From Alphaproteobacteria bacterium (GTDB lineage: Bacteria; Pseudomonadota; Alphaproteobacteria; UBA828): 64,000 nt of DNA. A program made the position numbers and the translations under genes. The notes under the pieces were generated by a model. That model saw only the letters and a list, made by a program, of their open reading frames with translations. It did not search any database and had not been told where the DNA came from. Shown piece after piece: positions 16,014 through 26,060 of the stretch (its first letter is position 1; every line of letters starts with the position of its first letter). Where the stretch lies: assembly GCA_011523425.1 (NCBI GenBank), contig WTGU01000046.1, positions 1 to 64,000 of the forward strand. Reading direction: 5' to 3'.

Positions 16014-16573
16014 CAGTTCTCGTCGAACGACAGCGCGATCTCGGGGAACGCTTCGTTCATCCGTTCGATCACCTGATCGGTCAGATCGAACTCGGCGACG
16101 GCGAATATCGAATTGTGGACCGGCAGCACGATGTCGATGGCGTGCCGTTCCGCCACCTCCGCCACCACGGTGCCGAGGGCTATGCGGAACTGGATCTCGC
16201 CTTCCTGCACGGCGCGCTGCAACGCCTGGCCGCGCAGCCTGGCCCTCTCGTCGGCTGCCGTCAGCTCGGCATTGAAGGCGCGCTGCCGCTCCTCCATCGC
16301 TTCAGCCGTGAGAAGTGCCTGCTGCTGCTGCAACTCTTCCTGGAACGCACGCAGCCGCTCCGCCTCGCGCATGGATTCCTCTTCGAACACCCTGCGCTGG
16401 GCCTCGCCCTGAGCCTGTATCGAGGCGATCGCCACCGCCTCGCCGATAATCCGCTCCATCTCGATGATGGCGACGCGCGTGCCGCGCTCGTCCGCCCAGA
16501 GGCCGGTGCTCCCGCCGGCGACAAGGCCGAAGGCGAGGGCGAGGGCGAGCCCGATCCGCTTGAATTCCGTCAT
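16013..16573 (-). CDS. skp: OmpH/Skp-family periplasmic chaperone
   Basis: A 186-aa OmpH-family protein. A signal peptide covers about residues 1-27. A long charged coiled-coil (about 45-125, Glu/Gln/Arg/Ala-rich, with [19 protein letters not shown]) forms the tentacle-like helices that hold unfolded outer-membrane proteins. Its place between bamA and lpxD is the conserved one. It delivers barrel proteins to the BamA complex. Confidence 0.88.
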   Translation of the reverse strand: MTEFKRIGLALALAFGLVAGGSTGLWADERGTRVAIIEMERIIGEAVAIASIQAQGEAQRRVFEEESMREAERLRAFQEELQQQQALLTAEAMEERQRAFNAELTAADERARLRGQALQRAVQEGEIQFRIALGTVVAEVAERHAIDIVLPVHNSIFAVAEFDLTDQVIERMNEAFPEIALSFDEN

Positions 16574-16575
16574 TC

Positions 16576-18891
16576 CTAGAACCTCGTTCCGAAGCTGAAG
16601 CGGAATGTCTCGGTCCGGTCGAAGTCCTCTTTGACCAGGGCCCGCGCAAAGTCGAGGCGGATCGGCCCGAGCGGCGACCGGAAGTTGATGCCGGCGCCGA
16701 CCGAGAGCCTCGGCGAGCCTTCTTCCAGAATTCCGGGTCCGGTGTCGTCGGTCTTGGCGAGGCTGCCGACGTCGGTGAAGAGCGCTCCCCGCATGTTGAG
16801 CGCCTCGTCGAGGCCGAGCGGGATGCTCATCTCGCCCGTCACCGAGTAGAACACGTTACCGCCGAGCGCATCGCCGGACCTCTCGTCGCGTGGACCGACC
16901 CCGCTCGGCTCGAAGCCTCTAAGCCTGTGGCCGCCGAGGAAGAAGCGGTCGACGATCCGCACGTCGTCGTCGAGGCCGACGATGTGGCCGGTGCGGGTGA
17001 GCGCGCTCAATATCCATCCATCCCCGAGGGGGTGGTAGTAGCCGTAGTTGAGGGTGTGCCGGAGATACCTGGCGTCGCCGCCGATCCCGGCCAGCTCCTG
17101 CGAGACGCGGGCGGAGTAGCCGGAGGTCGGGTCGATGCGGCTGTCGCGCAGATCGTAGTGCAGCGTCTGCGAGACCGACGAAGTCGTCGTCGTACCCTCT
17201 TGCCGGGAGATGAAGAGGGACGAATCGTCGGGAACGTCGCTGACGATGTCGGTCCTGAGTCCGTACGAGACGGTGTGCTGCAGCCGCTCTGCCAGCGGAT
17301 AGCCGGCCCGGAGCGCAAAACCGGTGGTCCTTCGATCGTAGGAGCTCTCCGCCTGCAGATCCACGGTCCGGCGGAACAGGTCGAAGCCGGCGGCCAGGTT
17401 GCGATCCATGAAGTAGGGCTCGGTGAAGCCCAGGTCGATCTCCTGGCGGCGCCCGGAGATCACGAAACCGAGCCGGAGATCCTGACCCTTGCCGAACAGG
17501 TTGCGCTCCCGCAGGGAGATATCGCCGAGCAGGCCGTCCGACGACGAGACGCCGGCGCCGAAGCTGAGCTCGCCCGTGGGGACCTCGTCGACATCCACGG
17601 AGACCACGGTCCGGTCCGCCGCCGTGCCCTCGCTGGTCTCCAGGTCGACCCTGTCGAAGTAGCCGAGGTTCATGATGCGCTGCCGGGAGCGGCGGATGAG
17701 GGCCGAGTTGAAGGCATCGCCCTCCACCAGCCGGAACTCGCGCCGGATCACGTCGTCATGGGTGCGGACGTTGCCGCTGATGTCGATGCGCTCGACATAG
17801 ACCCGCGGGCCCTCTCCGATCTCGAAGGTCACGTCGACCGTGGCGGCTTCGAGATCGCGCCGCGTTCGGGGCCGTACGTTGACGAAGGCGTAGCCGCGGC
17901 TGCCGACCGCCTCGGTGAGCGCCACCAGCGTGTCCTCGACACGGTCCGCGTCGTACCATTCGCCCTCTTCGAGCGTGACGACGGGGAGGAGCTGCTCGGT
18001 CGACAGGTCCCGCAACTGGTTGTCGATGTCGATGGCGCCGTAGCGATAGCGCTGCCCTTCCTCCAGAGAGAAGGTGATCACGAAATCGTCGCGCTCGGGC
18101 GTGAGCTCGGCGACCGCCGAAATCACGCGGAAATCGACATAGCCGTTGGCGAGATAGAAGCGACGCAGCAGCTCCTGATCGAAGGTCAGCCGGTCGGGGT
18201 CATAGGTGTCGGCGCTGGTGAAGATGCGATACCAGGCGCTCTCCCGGGTCTGGATCTCGTCCCGCAGCGCGTTGTCGCTGAAATGGCTGTTGCCGATGAA
18301 GTTGATGCGCCGGACCCCGGTCACCGGTCCCTCGTCCACCTCGAAGATCAGATCGACCCGGTTCTGGGGGAGCTGGATCACCTTGGGCTCGATGGTGGCG
18401 GCGAAGCGGCCGCTGCGCCTGTAGATCTCGGTCAGGCGCTGCAGGTCCGACTGCACCCGTGGCCGGGTGTAGACCACGCGCGGCCGCAGCTGGACCTCGG
18501 CCTCGAGGTCGCTGTCCTCGAGCGCTTCGTTGCCCTCGAAGACCACCCGGTTGATGATCGGGTTCTCGACCACGCTGACGATCAGGACGTCCCCGTCACG
18601 CCGGATGGCGACGTCGGCGAAGAGTCCGGTCGCGAACAGGTCCTTGAGGGACTGGTTGACGACGTCGGCATCGAACCGGTCGCCGGGAGCGATCGACAGG
18701 TGGGAGCGCACGGTATCCGCCTCGATGCGCTCGTTGCCTTCGACGAGCACGGAGTCGATCACCCGCTCCTGCGCCGTCGCGGCGCCGACCCACACGCAGA
18801 GGACGATCGCTACCAGCCAGGGAACGTGTCGTGCCCGTCCGACCCGCCGCGTCGCGGCGACGCCCGATGCCCGCCTCGTCCGCCCCGTCAT
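16576..18891 (-). CDS. bamA: Outer membrane protein assembly factor BamA
   Basis: A 771-aa Omp85-family protein. Residues 1-40 carry a signal peptide (hydrophobic VPWLVAIVLCVWVGAATAQ after an Arg-rich start). Five POTRA domains follow (about 42-440; for example VIDSVLVEGNERIEADTV and GVRRINFIGNSHFSD), then a 16-strand barrel (about 460-771) with FFLGGHRLRGFE (the VRGF-type lid loop motif) and a C-terminal Phe (FSFGTRF). It inserts beta-barrel proteins into the outer membrane. The ATG overlaps the rseP stop (ATGA). Confidence 0.95.
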   Translation of the reverse strand: MTGRTRRASGVAATRRVGRARHVPWLVAIVLCVWVGAATAQERVIDSVLVEGNERIEADTVRSHLSIAPGDRFDADVVNQSLKDLFATGLFADVAIRRDGDVLIVSVVENPIINRVVFEGNEALEDSDLEAEVQLRPRVVYTRPRVQSDLQRLTEIYRRSGRFAATIEPKVIQLPQNRVDLIFEVDEGPVTGVRRINFIGNSHFSDNALRDEIQTRESAWYRIFTSADTYDPDRLTFDQELLRRFYLANGYVDFRVISAVAELTPERDDFVITFSLEEGQRYRYGAIDIDNQLRDLSTEQLLPVVTLEEGEWYDADRVEDTLVALTEAVGSRGYAFVNVRPRTRRDLEAATVDVTFEIGEGPRVYVERIDISGNVRTHDDVIRREFRLVEGDAFNSALIRRSRQRIMNLGYFDRVDLETSEGTAADRTVVSVDVDEVPTGELSFGAGVSSSDGLLGDISLRERNLFGKGQDLRLGFVISGRRQEIDLGFTEPYFMDRNLAAGFDLFRRTVDLQAESSYDRRTTGFALRAGYPLAERLQHTVSYGLRTDIVSDVPDDSSLFISRQEGTTTTSSVSQTLHYDLRDSRIDPTSGYSARVSQELAGIGGDARYLRHTLNYGYYHPLGDGWILSALTRTGHIVGLDDDVRIVDRFFLGGHRLRGFEPSGVGPRDERSGDALGGNVFYSVTGEMSIPLGLDEALNMRGALFTDVGSLAKTDDTGPGILEEGSPRLSVGAGINFRSPLGPIRLDFARALVKEDFDRTETFRFSFGTRF

Positions 18892-20234
18892 GACGTGAGC
18901 CCGATGATGTCCTTCGTTGTCACCCAAACCATCAAGGCGACGACCAGCATGAGCCCGACCGTCGTGCCGATCTGCTGGAGCCGGGCGGTCAGCGGGCGCC
19001 GGCACACCGCCTCCACGGCATTGTACAGAAGGTGGCCGCCGTCGAGCGGCGGGATCGGGAAGAGGTTGATCAGGCCGAGGGCGATGGAGATGAGCGCCGC
19101 GAACTCGATGAAGCCCGCGACCCCGCGCTCGAGCACGCCGCGCGACATGACGGCGATGCCGACCGGTCCGCTCAGTTGCTCGGTGGAGCGGGTGCCCACG
19201 ATCATCTGGCCTACCGCGCGCAGGTTGGCGGCGGCGAGGGTGTAGGTGTGCTCGATCCCGGACCAGATCGATTCGCCGAAGCCGAGATCCCGCAGCGCAG
19301 ACGGCTCCTCGGGATAGACACCGATCCGCCCGATCCCGTTCACGTCGTCCGGCGTCACCGTGAGCGTCTCTTCGCGACCGTCCCGCAGGACGACGAAGGC
19401 AAGCGGCACTGCTGCGTTCTGTTCGACGACAGTGCGCAGGTCGTCGAAGCCGGTGATCTCCGTGTCGCCGATGCGGACGATCGTATCGCCCGGCAGGAGC
19501 CCGCCTCTCTCTGCCGGGCTGCCGACGACGACCTGGGAGATGGCGGCGGAAATGAACGGCCGCACGCCGATGTCGCCGAGCTCCTGCGGCCGGTCGAAGG
19601 GATCCAGCACCTCGACGATCTCCGGCGTCACCGTGAACGCCAGCAGCGCGTCGCCGCGTTCGACCGCGAGCGCGATCGGCTCTCCCAGATTCTGGAGCAG
19701 GGCGAACTCCAGCTCCTCGAAGCGCTCGATGCGGCTGCCGTTGAGCTCGACCAGCCTGTCGCCCGGCTCGATTCCGGCTATGGCGGCGGGGCTGCCGTCG
19801 CGCACGGAGCCGATCTCGACCGGCGTGTAGCGCTGGCCGACCACCATGAAGAAGACGGCGAAGATCACCGCCGCCAGCAGCAGGTTGGCGAAGGGGCCGG
19901 CGAATGCGATGGCCGAGCGCTGGCCGACATTCTTGGCGAAGAACGAGTTGGGCGGGAGCGGTTCGTCTGCCGCCTCGGCGCTCGTGCTGGCGATGTCGGC
20001 GTCGCCGTGGAACTTCACATAGCCGCCGAGCGGCAGCGCGCAGAGTTTCCAGCGCGTTCCGAACCGGTCGCTGATGCCGATCAGCTCGGGCCCGAAACCG
20101 ACCGAGAACACCTCCACGCGAACCCCGTTGATCCGCGCCACGAGGTAATGGCCGAGCTCGTGGAAGAACACCACGGGTGTAATCACCGCGAGAAACGGCC
20201 AAATATAGTTCAGTTTGTCGACGATCAGGTCCAT
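18888..20234 (-). CDS. rseP: Site-2 protease RseP
   Basis: A 448-aa intramembrane zinc metalloprotease that cleaves anti-sigma factors and remnant signal peptides. HELGH (residues 25-29) is in the first transmembrane helix. Two PDZ domains follow (about 125-205 and 215-290, each with a G(I/L)xPGD turn), and a second zinc/active-site motif, PIPPLDGGHLLYN, lies near residue 395. It is the first gene of the minus-strand envelope operon here; the dxr/cdsA genes often found upstream are not present, and glnD lies divergently instead. Confidence 0.94.
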   Translation of the reverse strand: MDLIVDKLNYIWPFLAVITPVVFFHELGHYLVARINGVRVEVFSVGFGPELIGISDRFGTRWKLCALPLGGYVKFHGDADIASTSAEAADEPLPPNSFFAKNVGQRSAIAFAGPFANLLLAAVIFAVFFMVVGQRYTPVEIGSVRDGSPAAIAGIEPGDRLVELNGSRIERFEELEFALLQNLGEPIALAVERGDALLAFTVTPEIVEVLDPFDRPQELGDIGVRPFISAAISQVVVGSPAERGGLLPGDTIVRIGDTEITGFDDLRTVVEQNAAVPLAFVVLRDGREETLTVTPDDVNGIGRIGVYPEEPSALRDLGFGESIWSGIEHTYTLAAANLRAVGQMIVGTRSTEQLSGPVGIAVMSRGVLERGVAGFIEFAALISIALGLINLFPIPPLDGGHLLYNAVEAVCRRPLTARLQQIGTTVGLMLVVALMVWVTTKDIIGLTS

Positions 20235-20326
20235 GACGATGAGCGAGCGGCTGTGAGCGAACGCGGCGGCGGGGCCGAGCCATACCGAGCGTTCGGTTCG
20301 GCGGGGCGATCCGTTTACTGCGACAG

Positions 20327-20359
20327 ATTATACATGACGATGCCGCTATCGCCGGTCAA
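20327..20359 (-). promoter_or_regulatory. Possible promoter for the rseP-bamA-lpx operon
   Basis: On the minus strand a perfect TATAAT (20327-20332) lies about 95 bases upstream of rseP, with a TTGACC (20354-20359) upstream of it. The 21-base spacer is longer than the ideal 17, so the -35 assignment is uncertain. This AT-richer patch is the only one in the 251-base gap between rseP and glnD. Confidence 0.4.
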
Positions 20360-20485
20360 GTCGCTGTGTGCTTGCGGGCCGTGTGTATTCGGGGCAAGTT
20401 GCGCGGTCATGGGACCCGGCTGTGCGTGCCGTTCGCGTTCCGGCGGGGTGCGGCTTGCGGCGGCCCGCGGCCGACGTGTGCGGCG

Positions 20486-23287
20486 ATGAACGCGCACGCT
20501 TCGCAGCCGGCCCCTTCCGAGCCGTCGGCTCTCGCCGACGCGGTCGCCCGGGTAGCGCGGGATGACCGCGCCGCCGTCCTCGGGCTGATGCGGCGCGCCC
20601 TCGACGATGGCCAGAGCGCGCTGAGCAAGCGCCTCGAAGCCGGCGCCTCGGGCGCCGAGATCGTCGCGGAGCGGACGACCCTGATCGACCGGCTGTTGCG
20701 CATCATGCTCGATCGGGCGGCGCTCGTCGTCTACCCGGAGCCCAACCCGACCACCGCCAGCCGCCTGTCGCTGGTGGCGGTCGGCGGCTACGGCCGGGGC
20801 GATCTGGCACCCCATTCCGATGTCGACGTGCTCTTCCTGCATCCTTACAAGCTGACCGGACGCGGGGAGCAGATCGTCGAGTACCTGCTCCACATGATGT
20901 GGGATCTCGGCCTCGCGGTGGGCCACGCCACGCGCTCGGTCGCCGATTGCCTCAGGCGGGCTCGCGCGGACATGACGATCAGGACCTCGGTGCTCGAATC
21001 CCGCCAGGTGTGGGGCGACGAGGCCCTCTTCGGCGACTTTCGCCGGCGCTTCCTCACCGAGCTGATCCCCGGGACCGAGGCCGAGTTCGTCGCCGCCAAG
21101 CTCGGTGAGCGCGACGCCCGTCACGTGCGCACGGGTGATTCGCGCTACCTCCTCGAGCCGGACGTGAAGGACGGCAAGGGCGGCCTGCGCGACCTCCACG
21201 TGCTGTTCTGGATCGCCAAGTATCTCTTTCGCGTCGACGGATTCGGCGATCTCGTGGAACGCGGCGTGTTGAGCGGGGACGAGCACGTCCGCTTCGCGCG
21301 GGCCGAGGACTTCCTGTGGCGTGTCCGCGCCCACCTTCATACCGTCAGCGGTCGTGCCGAGAACCGGCTTACCTTCGACGTGCAGCCCGAGATCGCCGTG
21401 CGCATGGGTTACGGGCCGCGCCGCGGCAATCTGGCGGTCGAGCGCTTCATGAAGCACTACTTCCTGGTCGCGAAGACGGTCGGCGAGCTCACGCGGGTCT
21501 TCTGCGCCGTGCTGGAGGCGGAGCGGCTCCACAGCGCGCCGGTCCGCCACGCCGGCGCGCCCACCGGGCCCGCCCGCGACGGGATGCTGGTCTCCGGCGG
21601 TCGCATCGCAGCAGTCGGGGAGGCCACGTTCAGCGAGCGTCCGGCGCGCCTCGTGACGATATTCCGCCGCGCCCAGATCGAGGGGCGGGACATTCATCCG
21701 GCCACGCTGCGGATGATCCACCAGGGCCACGGACTGCTCGGCCCGTCGGTGCGCGACGACCCCGAGGCCAACCGCGCGTTTCGCGCGATCCTCACCGATC
21801 GCCGCGATCCGGAGAGGGTCCTGCGGATGATGAACGAGGCGGGCGTGCTCGGCCGCTTCCTGCCGGACTTCGGCCGGGTCGTGGGACAGACCCAGCTCGA
21901 CCTCTACCACGTCTACACGGTCGACGAGCACAGCATCCGCGCCATCGGCGTGCTCTCCGCCATCGAGCGCGGCGCGCTTGCCGACGAGCTGCCGCTTGCC
22001 AGCACCCTCGTTCACCACCTGCGGATGCGGGAGGTGCTCTATCTGGCGCTGCTCCTGCACGACGTGGCGAAGGGACGCGGCGGCGACCACTCGAAGATCG
22101 GCGCCGAGATCGCGCGCGACGTCGCCCGCCGGCTCGAGTTCGAGCCGGACGAGGCCGACACGGCTGCCTGGCTGGTGCGCTGGCACCTCCTGTTCAGCAT
22201 GACCGCGTTCAAGCGCGATCCCAACGATCCGCGCACCGTCGACGACTTCGTCGGCCGCGTCCGCTCGCTCGAGCGCCTGCGCCTCCTGCTGGTGCTGACC
22301 GCCGCCGACATCACCGCCGTCGGGCCGGGCCGCATGAACGCCTGGAAGAGCTCGCTGCTGCGCATGCTCTACCACCGCGCCGAGGCGGTGCTGGCCGGCG
22401 GTCGCGAGGCGGAGGATCGAGAGGCGCGCGTGGCGAAGGCCCGGCAGGCGCTGCGTGCCCGCCTCGGCGACTGGCCCGAGGCCGACATCGCGCAGTTCGA
22501 GACGCGCCTCCCCGATACCTACTGGCTCTCCACCGACAGCGCGATGCAGGAGCGTCATGCGCGCCTCGTGCGGGGCGGGGGCAGGGGGCCCCTGGTCGAG
22601 ACCCGCATCGACCGCGCCAGGGACGCAACCGAAATGACGCTCTACACGCCGGATTACATCGGCCTGTTCGCCGCCATCGCTGGCGCGATGGTGGAGTCGG
22701 GAGCGAACGTCGTCGATGCCCGCGTCTACACCACCAGCGACGGCATGGCCGTCGACACGATCTGGCTCCAGGCCGCGGACGGCGGCGCGTTCCGCGACGA
22801 AGGGCGCCTGAAGCGGCTCAAGCAGGGCGTCGTCCGCGCGCTGGCCGACGATGGCGGTGCGAGAGCCGGAGGGGCGGCTAAAGCGGCCGTCGCGGCCCCG
22901 CCGCAGCCGGCGCGGACCGCGGCGATCGTCCTCGAGCCCCATGTCCTCGTCGACAACGGCGCGAGCCGCGGCTACACGGTGATCGAGGTCAGCGCGCGCG
23001 ACAGGCCGGGGCTCCTCTACGACATCACGCGGACGCTCAGCGCCTGCGGCGTCTCGATCGGCTCGGCGCATATCTCGACGGTCGGCTCGCGCGCCGTCGA
23101 TGTCTTCTACGTGCGGGATCGCTTCGGCCTGAAGCTCTCCCGCGACGCCCAGATCGCGCAGGTGCAGGGCCGCCTGACGGAGATGCTCGAGCGCGAGTCC
23201 GGCGTCGCGCCGGGCAGGCGCGCGGGAGAAGACTCGCCCGGCAGGCGCGCGGACGAAGACTCGCCCAGCCGCCGCGCGGCCGTCTGA
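20486..23287 (+). CDS. glnD: Bifunctional uridylyltransferase/uridylyl-removing enzyme GlnD
   Basis: A 933-aa nitrogen sensor that uridylylates and de-uridylylates PII proteins according to glutamine level. Domains in order: nucleotidyltransferase with GGYGRGDLAPHSDVDVLFL (about residues 97-115), the GlnD linker domain, an HD phosphohydrolase (LVHHLRMREVLYL, then LLLHDVAKGRGGDHS), and two C-terminal ACT domains (DYIGLFAAIAGAMVESG and ARDRPGLLYDITRTLSACG). ATG at 20486 gives the family-like start. The last 25 residues contain a short tandem repeat not expected in the family. murJ follows 34 bases on. Confidence 0.94.
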   Translation: MNAHASQPAPSEPSALADAVARVARDDRAAVLGLMRRALDDGQSALSKRLEAGASGAEIVAERTTLIDRLLRIMLDRAALVVYPEPNPTTASRLSLVAVGGYGRGDLAPHSDVDVLFLHPYKLTGRGEQIVEYLLHMMWDLGLAVGHATRSVADCLRRARADMTIRTSVLESRQVWGDEALFGDFRRRFLTELIPGTEAEFVAAKLGERDARHVRTGDSRYLLEPDVKDGKGGLRDLHVLFWIAKYLFRVDGFGDLVERGVLSGDEHVRFARAEDFLWRVRAHLHTVSGRAENRLTFDVQPEIAVRMGYGPRRGNLAVERFMKHYFLVAKTVGELTRVFCAVLEAERLHSAPVRHAGAPTGPARDGMLVSGGRIAAVGEATFSERPARLVTIFRRAQIEGRDIHPATLRMIHQGHGLLGPSVRDDPEANRAFRAILTDRRDPERVLRMMNEAGVLGRFLPDFGRVVGQTQLDLYHVYTVDEHSIRAIGVLSAIERGALADELPLASTLVHHLRMREVLYLALLLHDVAKGRGGDHSKIGAEIARDVARRLEFEPDEADTAAWLVRWHLLFSMTAFKRDPNDPRTVDDFVGRVRSLERLRLLLVLTAADITAVGPGRMNAWKSSLLRMLYHRAEAVLAGGREAEDREARVAKARQALRARLGDWPEADIAQFETRLPDTYWLSTDSAMQERHARLVRGGGRGPLVETRIDRARDATEMTLYTPDYIGLFAAIAGAMVESGANVVDARVYTTSDGMAVDTIWLQAADGGAFRDEGRLKRLKQGVVRALADDGGARAGGAAKAAVAAPPQPARTAAIVLEPHVLVDNGASRGYTVIEVSARDRPGLLYDITRTLSACGVSIGSAHISTVGSRAVDVFYVRDRFGLKLSRDAQIAQVQGRLTEMLERESGVAPGRRAGEDSPGRRADEDSPSRRAAV
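23213..23266 (+). repeat. 27-bp tandem repeat in the 3' end of glnD
   Basis: Two 27-base units, 23213-23239 and 23240-23266, differ at two positions. They encode GRRAGEDSP then GRRADEDSP, followed by a degenerate partial unit (SRRAAV). The repeat lies after the last ACT domain, so changes in copy number would keep the frame and alter only a charged tail. Confidence 0.8.
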
Positions 23288-23321
23288 GCCGCGGGTCCGC
23301 CGCCGGCCGCGCGCACACGCC

Positions 23322-24887
23322 ATGGCCCTCGCCCGCTGGGCCGCCACGGTCGGCGGCTATACCATGGGCTCCCGCGTCCTCGGGTTCGCACGCGACATTC
23401 TGATCGCCTCGATCCTCGGCGCAGGCCCGGTGGCCGACGCCTTCTTCGTCGCCTTCAAGCTCCCCAACTTCCTGCGGCGGCTGTTCGCCGAGGGGGCATT
23501 CAACGCGGCGTTCGTGCCTCTCTTCGCCGGCACGCTGGAGCGCGACGGGCGGGCGGCGGCCAAGTCCTTCGCCGAGGACGTTCTGACCGTCCTGCTATGG
23601 GCGCTGCTGCTGCTGGTCGTCGTCGCCCAGATCGTGATGCCGTGGCTCATGCACGTGCTCGCACCGGGCTTTGCCGACGAGCCGGGCAAGCTCGATCTCA
23701 CCGTGCAGCTCACGCGGCTCACCTTCCCTTACATCCTGCTGATCTCGCTCGTGTCGCTCCTCGGCGGGGTGCTGAACTCGCTCTACCGCTTCGCCGCGGT
23801 CGCCGCCACGCCGATCCTCCTCAATCTCTGCCTGATCGCGGCCCTGCTCGGGCTTTCGCGCTGGACCGAGACCCCGGGGCATGCGCTCGCGGTGGGGGTG
23901 ACGGTCGGCGGCATCGTCCAATTCGTCTGGCTGATCGTCGCGGCGAGGCGCGCCGGCATGTCGCTCCGCCTGCGCATGCCGCGGCTCACGCCGGGCGTGA
24001 AGCGCTTGCTCGTCCTTGCCGCACCGGCGGCGCTCGGCGCCGGCGTCGCCCAGGTCAACCTGGTGGTCGACATCATCATTGCCTCCCTGCTGCCGCCGGG
24101 CTCGGTGTCCTTCCTCTATTATGCCGACCGCGTGAACCAGCTGCCGCTGGGCGTGGTCGGCGTCGCGGTGGGCACCGCCCTGCTGCCGCTGCTCAGCCGC
24201 CAGCTCAGGGCGGGCGAGGCGGACGAGGCGCTAAAGAGCATGAACCGGGCGATCGAGATGGCGCTGCTTCTGGCTGTGCCGGCGGCGGCGGCGCTCATCG
24301 TCGTCGCCGGCCCCGTGATCGCGGTCCTGTTCGAGCGCGGCGCGTTCGGCGCGACGGAGAGCGGCGCGACCGCCGGCGCGCTCGTCGCCTATGCCGCCGG
24401 GCTGCCGGCGTTCATCCTGATCAAGGTGCTGGCGCCCGGCTACTTCGCGCGCCAGGACACCCGCACGCCGGTGCGGATCGCCATTCTCTGCCTCGCGGTC
24501 AACATCGCGCTCAACCTCATCCTCATGGGGCCGCTCGCCCACGTCGGCATCGCGCTGGCGACGACGCTTGCCGGCTGGCTCAACGTGGGGCTGCTGGCGG
24601 CGGGTCTCGCGCGGCGCGGCTTTCTCAGGCCCGATGCCCGGCTCAGGCGGCGGCTGCCGCGGATGGTTGCCGCCGCGGCCGTCATGGCGGCCTTGCTCTG
24701 GGGCGTCGCCTTCGCCCTCGAAGCGCCATTGGGCACCGACGGTCTGCGCATCGCCGCGCTCGCCGCTCTCGTCGTCGCGGGCCTCGCGGGCTACGCCGCC
24801 GCCGCTGCCGCGCTGCGGGTCCTGTCGCTGAGCGAAATGCGTGCCTTGCTCCGGCGCCCGCCAAGCGAGGAGCAAGGCCAAGGTTGA
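23322..24887 (+). CDS. murJ: Lipid II flippase MurJ
   Basis: A 521-aa MOP-superfamily membrane protein with about 14 transmembrane helices. It moves lipid II to the periplasmic side for peptidoglycan synthesis. The conserved N terminus TMGSRVLGFARDILIA and the loop FFVAFKLPNFLRRLFAEGAFNAAFVPLF (split here by position, about residues 43-70) are diagnostic. It lies between glnD and trpS, an order seen in other Alphaproteobacteria. Confidence 0.94.
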   Translation: MALARWAATVGGYTMGSRVLGFARDILIASILGAGPVADAFFVAFKLPNFLRRLFAEGAFNAAFVPLFAGTLERDGRAAAKSFAEDVLTVLLWALLLLVVVAQIVMPWLMHVLAPGFADEPGKLDLTVQLTRLTFPYILLISLVSLLGGVLNSLYRFAAVAATPILLNLCLIAALLGLSRWTETPGHALAVGVTVGGIVQFVWLIVAARRAGMSLRLRMPRLTPGVKRLLVLAAPAALGAGVAQVNLVVDIIIASLLPPGSVSFLYYADRVNQLPLGVVGVAVGTALLPLLSRQLRAGEADEALKSMNRAIEMALLLAVPAAAALIVVAGPVIAVLFERGAFGATESGATAGALVAYAAGLPAFILIKVLAPGYFARQDTRTPVRIAILCLAVNIALNLILMGPLAHVGIALATTLAGWLNVGLLAAGLARRGFLRPDARLRRRLPRMVAAAAVMAALLWGVAFALEAPLGTDGLRIAALAALVVAGLAGYAAAAAALRVLSLSEMRALLRRPPSEEQGQG

Positions 24888-24938
24888 CGGCGCCGCGCGG
24901 GAGCGCGATAAGGCGCGCCCCGGCGGAGCGTTCCAGGC

Positions 24939-25931
24939 ATGAAGCGGGTCTTTTCCGGCGTACAGCCGACCGGCAATCTGCACCTCGGCAACTATCTCGG
25001 CGCGATCAAGAATTGGGTCGCGATGCAGCGCGAGCACGATTGCCTCTACTGCATCGTCGATCTGCACGCGATCACCGTGGCGCAGGCGCCCGACGAGCTC
25101 ACGGACAACACCCGCGAGGTCACGGCGGGGCTCATCGCGGCCGGCCTCGATCCCAAGACCTGCATCATCTTCAACCAGAGCCGGGTAGCGGCGCACGCGG
25201 AGCTAGCCTGGATCCTCAACTGCTTCACCCCGCTCGGCTGGCTCAACCGCATGACCCAGTTCAAGGAAAAGGCGGGGAAGCAGCGCGACAAGGCGCTTCT
25301 CGGCCTCTATGCCTACCCGGTGCTGATGGCGGCCGACATCCTGCTCTACCATGCGACCGGGGTGCCGGTGGGCGAGGACCAGAAGCAGCATCTCGAGCTC
25401 TCGCGCGATATCGCCGGCGCCTTCAACCGGGCCTACGATGTCGAATTCTTCCCTCTGCCGGAGCCGATGATCTTCGGTGCGGCGACGCGGGTGATGAGCC
25501 TGCGCGACGGCCGCAGGAAGATGAGCAAGTCCGACGGGTCCGACTACGCCCGGATCAACCTGACCGACGACGCCGACACGCTGGCGCTCAAGATCAAGCG
25601 CGCGAAGACCGATTCCGAGCCGGGCCTCTCCTACGATCCGGAGCGCCGGCCCGAGGCCGCGAACCTGCTCAGCATCTACGCCGCGCTGGCGGGCGAGCCC
25701 GTCGAGAGGGTGGTCGCGGAGCACGCCGGGGTGGGCTTCGCCGCGTTCAAGGGCAGGCTCGCCGATCTCGCGATCGAGACGCTCGGCCCGATCGCCCAGC
25801 GCATGCGCGAGCTGCTCGCCGACCCCGCCTACATCGACGGCGTGCTGGCGGACGGTGCCGAGCGGGCCCGCCGCATCGGCGATGCGAATCTCGCCGAGGT
25901 GCGGCGCATCATGGGGCTGCTCGACGCCTGA
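24939..25931 (+). CDS. trpS: Tryptophanyl-tRNA synthetase
   Basis: A 330-aa class I aminoacyl-tRNA synthetase. The HIGH-type signature is TGNLHLGNY (about residues 11-19), and KMSKS is present in [11 protein letters not shown] (about 190). The ATP/Trp pocket motifs [12 protein letters not shown] and [15 protein letters not shown] are intact. The length is normal for the family. A GC-rich stem-loop follows the stop. Confidence 0.95.
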   Translation: MKRVFSGVQPTGNLHLGNYLGAIKNWVAMQREHDCLYCIVDLHAITVAQAPDELTDNTREVTAGLIAAGLDPKTCIIFNQSRVAAHAELAWILNCFTPLGWLNRMTQFKEKAGKQRDKALLGLYAYPVLMAADILLYHATGVPVGEDQKQHLELSRDIAGAFNRAYDVEFFPLPEPMIFGAATRVMSLRDGRRKMSKSDGSDYARINLTDDADTLALKIKRAKTDSEPGLSYDPERRPEAANLLSIYAALAGEPVERVVAEHAGVGFAAFKGRLADLAIETLGPIAQRMRELLADPAYIDGVLADGAERARRIGDANLAEVRRIMGLLDA

Positions 25932-25938
25932 GCCCGCC

Positions 25939-25957
25939 GGGCGGCGTCCGGCCGCCC
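25939..25957 (+). terminator. Stem-loop after trpS, possible terminator
   Basis: GGGCGGC-GTCCG-GCCGCCC forms a perfect 7-bp stem with a 5-base loop, starting eight bases after the trpS stop. No T tract follows, so intrinsic termination is uncertain; it may be a Rho-assisted or RNA-stabilising hairpin. Confidence 0.4.
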
Positions 25958-26060
25958 GAATCGCCCAGGAAGCGCACGTTCCGGGACTTTTCCCTTGCGC
26001 CGGTCGCGCGGGAGGCGCATGTAGCGGGCGCGCTCCCGCAGGCATGACACGACCCAGCCG

